From Candidatus Omnitrophota bacterium (GTDB taxonomy: Bacteria; Omnitrophota; Gorgyraeia; Zapsychrales; Fredricksoniimonadaceae): DNA of 7,698 bases. Below, piece by piece: positions 6,557 to 7,698 of the stretch. The stretch covers positions 1 to 7,698 of the forward strand of contig JACQQW010000228.1 of assembly GCA_016206745.1 (NCBI GenBank), read 5' to 3'. A program made the position numbers and the translations under genes. Below the pieces are notes generated by a model. The model did not search any database. It had not been told where the DNA came from and saw only the letters and a list, made by a program, of their open reading frames with translations. The stretch's first letter is position 1. Every line of letters starts with the position of its first letter.

Positions 6557-7600
6557 ATGGGCCATTTTCATTTAACCATAGAAGCGTTTGGCCGGCGCAA
6601 AAGCGCGGTTGTCTGTTTTTGGGTCTTGATTGCCTTATACGCCGCCGCCTTGTTTGCTCCCGTGCTTAGCGCCTACAGGTTTGACGATGAAGACCGCGAT
6701 TATTCCTATTGCCCGCCCACGCCGGTGGAATTCTTCGATCACGGTCAATTGGTCTGGCCGTTCGTCTACGGCCGCGCCCTGACCTTCGATGAAAACCATC
6801 GCCGGATTTTCACCGTGGAAAAAGGCAAAAAATATCCTTTAGAAATTTTCAGTAAAGGCCGTTTATTAACGGTGGGTGCGCCGGGGCGTTTATATTTATT
6901 GGGGGCCGACAGCCGGGGGAGAGATTTATATTCCCGTTTGCTCTACGGGGCGCGCATTTCTTTGTCCATCGGCCTGATCGGGGTATTGATTTCTTTTGGG
7001 ATCGGACTGCTTGTTGGGGGCATTGCCGGGTATTACGGCGGTTTTGTTGACGCGGCATTGATGCGCCTGTGTGAAATGTTCATGCTGGTGCCGGGGTTTT
7101 ATTTGATGCTGGCGCTGCGTTCGGCGGTGCCGGAGGACTTTAATTCGGCGCAGGTTTATTTGACCGTGGTGGTCATTCTTTCATTCATCGGCTGGGCGTC
7201 CCTGGCGCGGGTCATCCGCGGCATGGCCCTGTCCTTGCGCGAGCGCGACTATGTGGCCGCGGCAAAATTAATGGGATTGTCTGATGCGGCCATCATTGCG
7301 CGGCATATTTTGCCGCACACGGTGCCTTATTCGCTGGTGGCCATCATGCTGACCATCCCCGGTTATATTTTAGGGGAGGCGGGTCTAAGCGTGCTGGGCT
7401 TAGGCATACAGGACCCGGTGCCGAGCTGGGGGAATTTATTGTCCGAGGCCATGGGCATTGTGCGCATTCAATTCGCGCCCTGGATTTTAATGCCGGGCGC
7501 ATTGATTTTTATGACTGTGGTCTGTTTTAATGTGGTGGGGGACGCATTGCGGGACGCTTTAGACCCAATGTTAAAGAATGAAAACGTTACTATCCATTAA
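6557..7600 (+). CDS. Peptide/nickel-type ABC transporter permease (DppC/OppC/YejE family)
   Basis: This 347-residue protein is the second permease of the importer. A first helix (about 17-37) is followed by a periplasmic region of about 75 residues (40-114) with YCPPTPVEFFDHG, WPFVYGRALTF and KKYPLEIFSKG. A similar insert is found in some OppC/YejE-like proteins. Next come the conserved LGADSRGRDLYSRLLYGARI (115-134), five more helices, and the EAA loop AAAKLMGLSDAAIIARHILP (234-253). Then come GEAGLSVLGLGIQDPVPSWG (273-292) and the terminal GDALRDALDPML. The ATG at 6557 is one base after the preceding stop. An in-frame start at 6473 adds 28 residues that are only a shifted reading of the first permease's last helix. 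The 3' end overlaps the ATPase gene by 23 bases. Confidence 0.92.
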   Translation: MGHFHLTIEAFGRRKSAVVCFWVLIALYAAALFAPVLSAYRFDDEDRDYSYCPPTPVEFFDHGQLVWPFVYGRALTFDENHRRIFTVEKGKKYPLEIFSKGRLLTVGAPGRLYLLGADSRGRDLYSRLLYGARISLSIGLIGVLISFGIGLLVGGIAGYYGGFVDAALMRLCEMFMLVPGFYLMLALRSAVPEDFNSAQVYLTVVVILSFIGWASLARVIRGMALSLRERDYVAAAKLMGLSDAAIIARHILPHTVPYSLVAIMLTIPGYILGEAGLSVLGLGIQDPVPSWGNLLSEAMGIVRIQFAPWILMPGALIFMTVVCFNVVGDALRDALDPMLKNENVTIH

Positions 7601-7698
7601 AAATTTGACGGTGTCGGTCCATACGGCCAAAATCATTGACGATGTGTCATGGGATGTCCCGCAAGGCAAAATCACCGGCATTGTGGGCGGCTCCGGCA
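7578..7698 (+). CDS. ABC transporter ATP-binding protein, N-terminal fragment (DppD/OppD-like, cut by window end)
   Basis: Only the first 40 codons are present. The protein opens with LLSIKNLTVSV (4-14), then IIDDVSWDVPQGKITGIVGG (19-38) and SG, the usual ABC ATPase start leading into the Walker A loop (G-x-x-x-x-G-K-S/T). The frame is open to the last base, and the lysine of Walker A lies beyond the window. The ATG at 7578 lies inside the second permease gene, giving a 23-base overlap. No strong ribosome binding site is visible. As the third consecutive gene of the importer it should power both permeases. Whether it is a single ATPase (OppD-like), the first of two (OppD/OppF), or a fused double ATPase (YejF-like) cannot be seen. 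Confidence 0.88.
   Translation, partial: MKTLLSIKNLTVSVHTAKIIDDVSWDVPQGKITGIVGGSG

Overview
The window is one uninterrupted, plus-strand gene cluster with almost no intergenic DNA. It suggests a Gram-negative (diderm) bacterium of moderate GC content, because it encodes an outer-membrane TonB-dependent receptor and a full ExbB-ExbD-TonB energy-coupling complex. Lineage cannot be fixed from the sequence. An uncultivated PVC-superphylum or Omnitrophota-like bacterium is a plausible guess from the overall style of the proteins, but that is impression only.

Layout. Positions 1-1143 hold the C-terminal beta-barrel half of a FecA-like TonB-dependent receptor, whose 5' end lies outside the window. 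Positions 1159-2854 hold exbB, exbD and tonB, the last two joins being ATGA overlaps. Positions 2856-5584 form a ferrous-iron (Feo) module: a 39-residue Cys-containing single-pass membrane peptide that resembles the FeoB-associated Cys-rich family, an 11-cysteine FeoA-like protein, a canonical FeoA, and a complete FeoB. Positions 5581-7698 begin a peptide/nickel (Opp/Dpp/Yej-type) ABC importer: two permeases and the first 40 codons of an ATPase cut by the window end. No substrate-binding protein lies inside the window.

How the genes may work together. The receptor, powered by TonB-ExbB-ExbD, would bring a ferric chelate across the outer membrane. Iron released and reduced in the periplasm would enter the cytoplasm through FeoB, helped by the FeoA proteins and the small membrane peptide. 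The ABC importer could take up the chelator, the intact metal-chelate or peptides. This last link is inferred only from gene order and a 4-base overlap between feoB and the first permease. No ferric reductase is visible.

Several true starts lie downstream of the longest possible open-frame starts. I chose them from ribosome binding sites, family lengths and overlaps with the preceding gene. I saw no RNA genes, mobile elements, CRISPR arrays, terminators or convincing promoters. The longest gap between genes is 15 bases.
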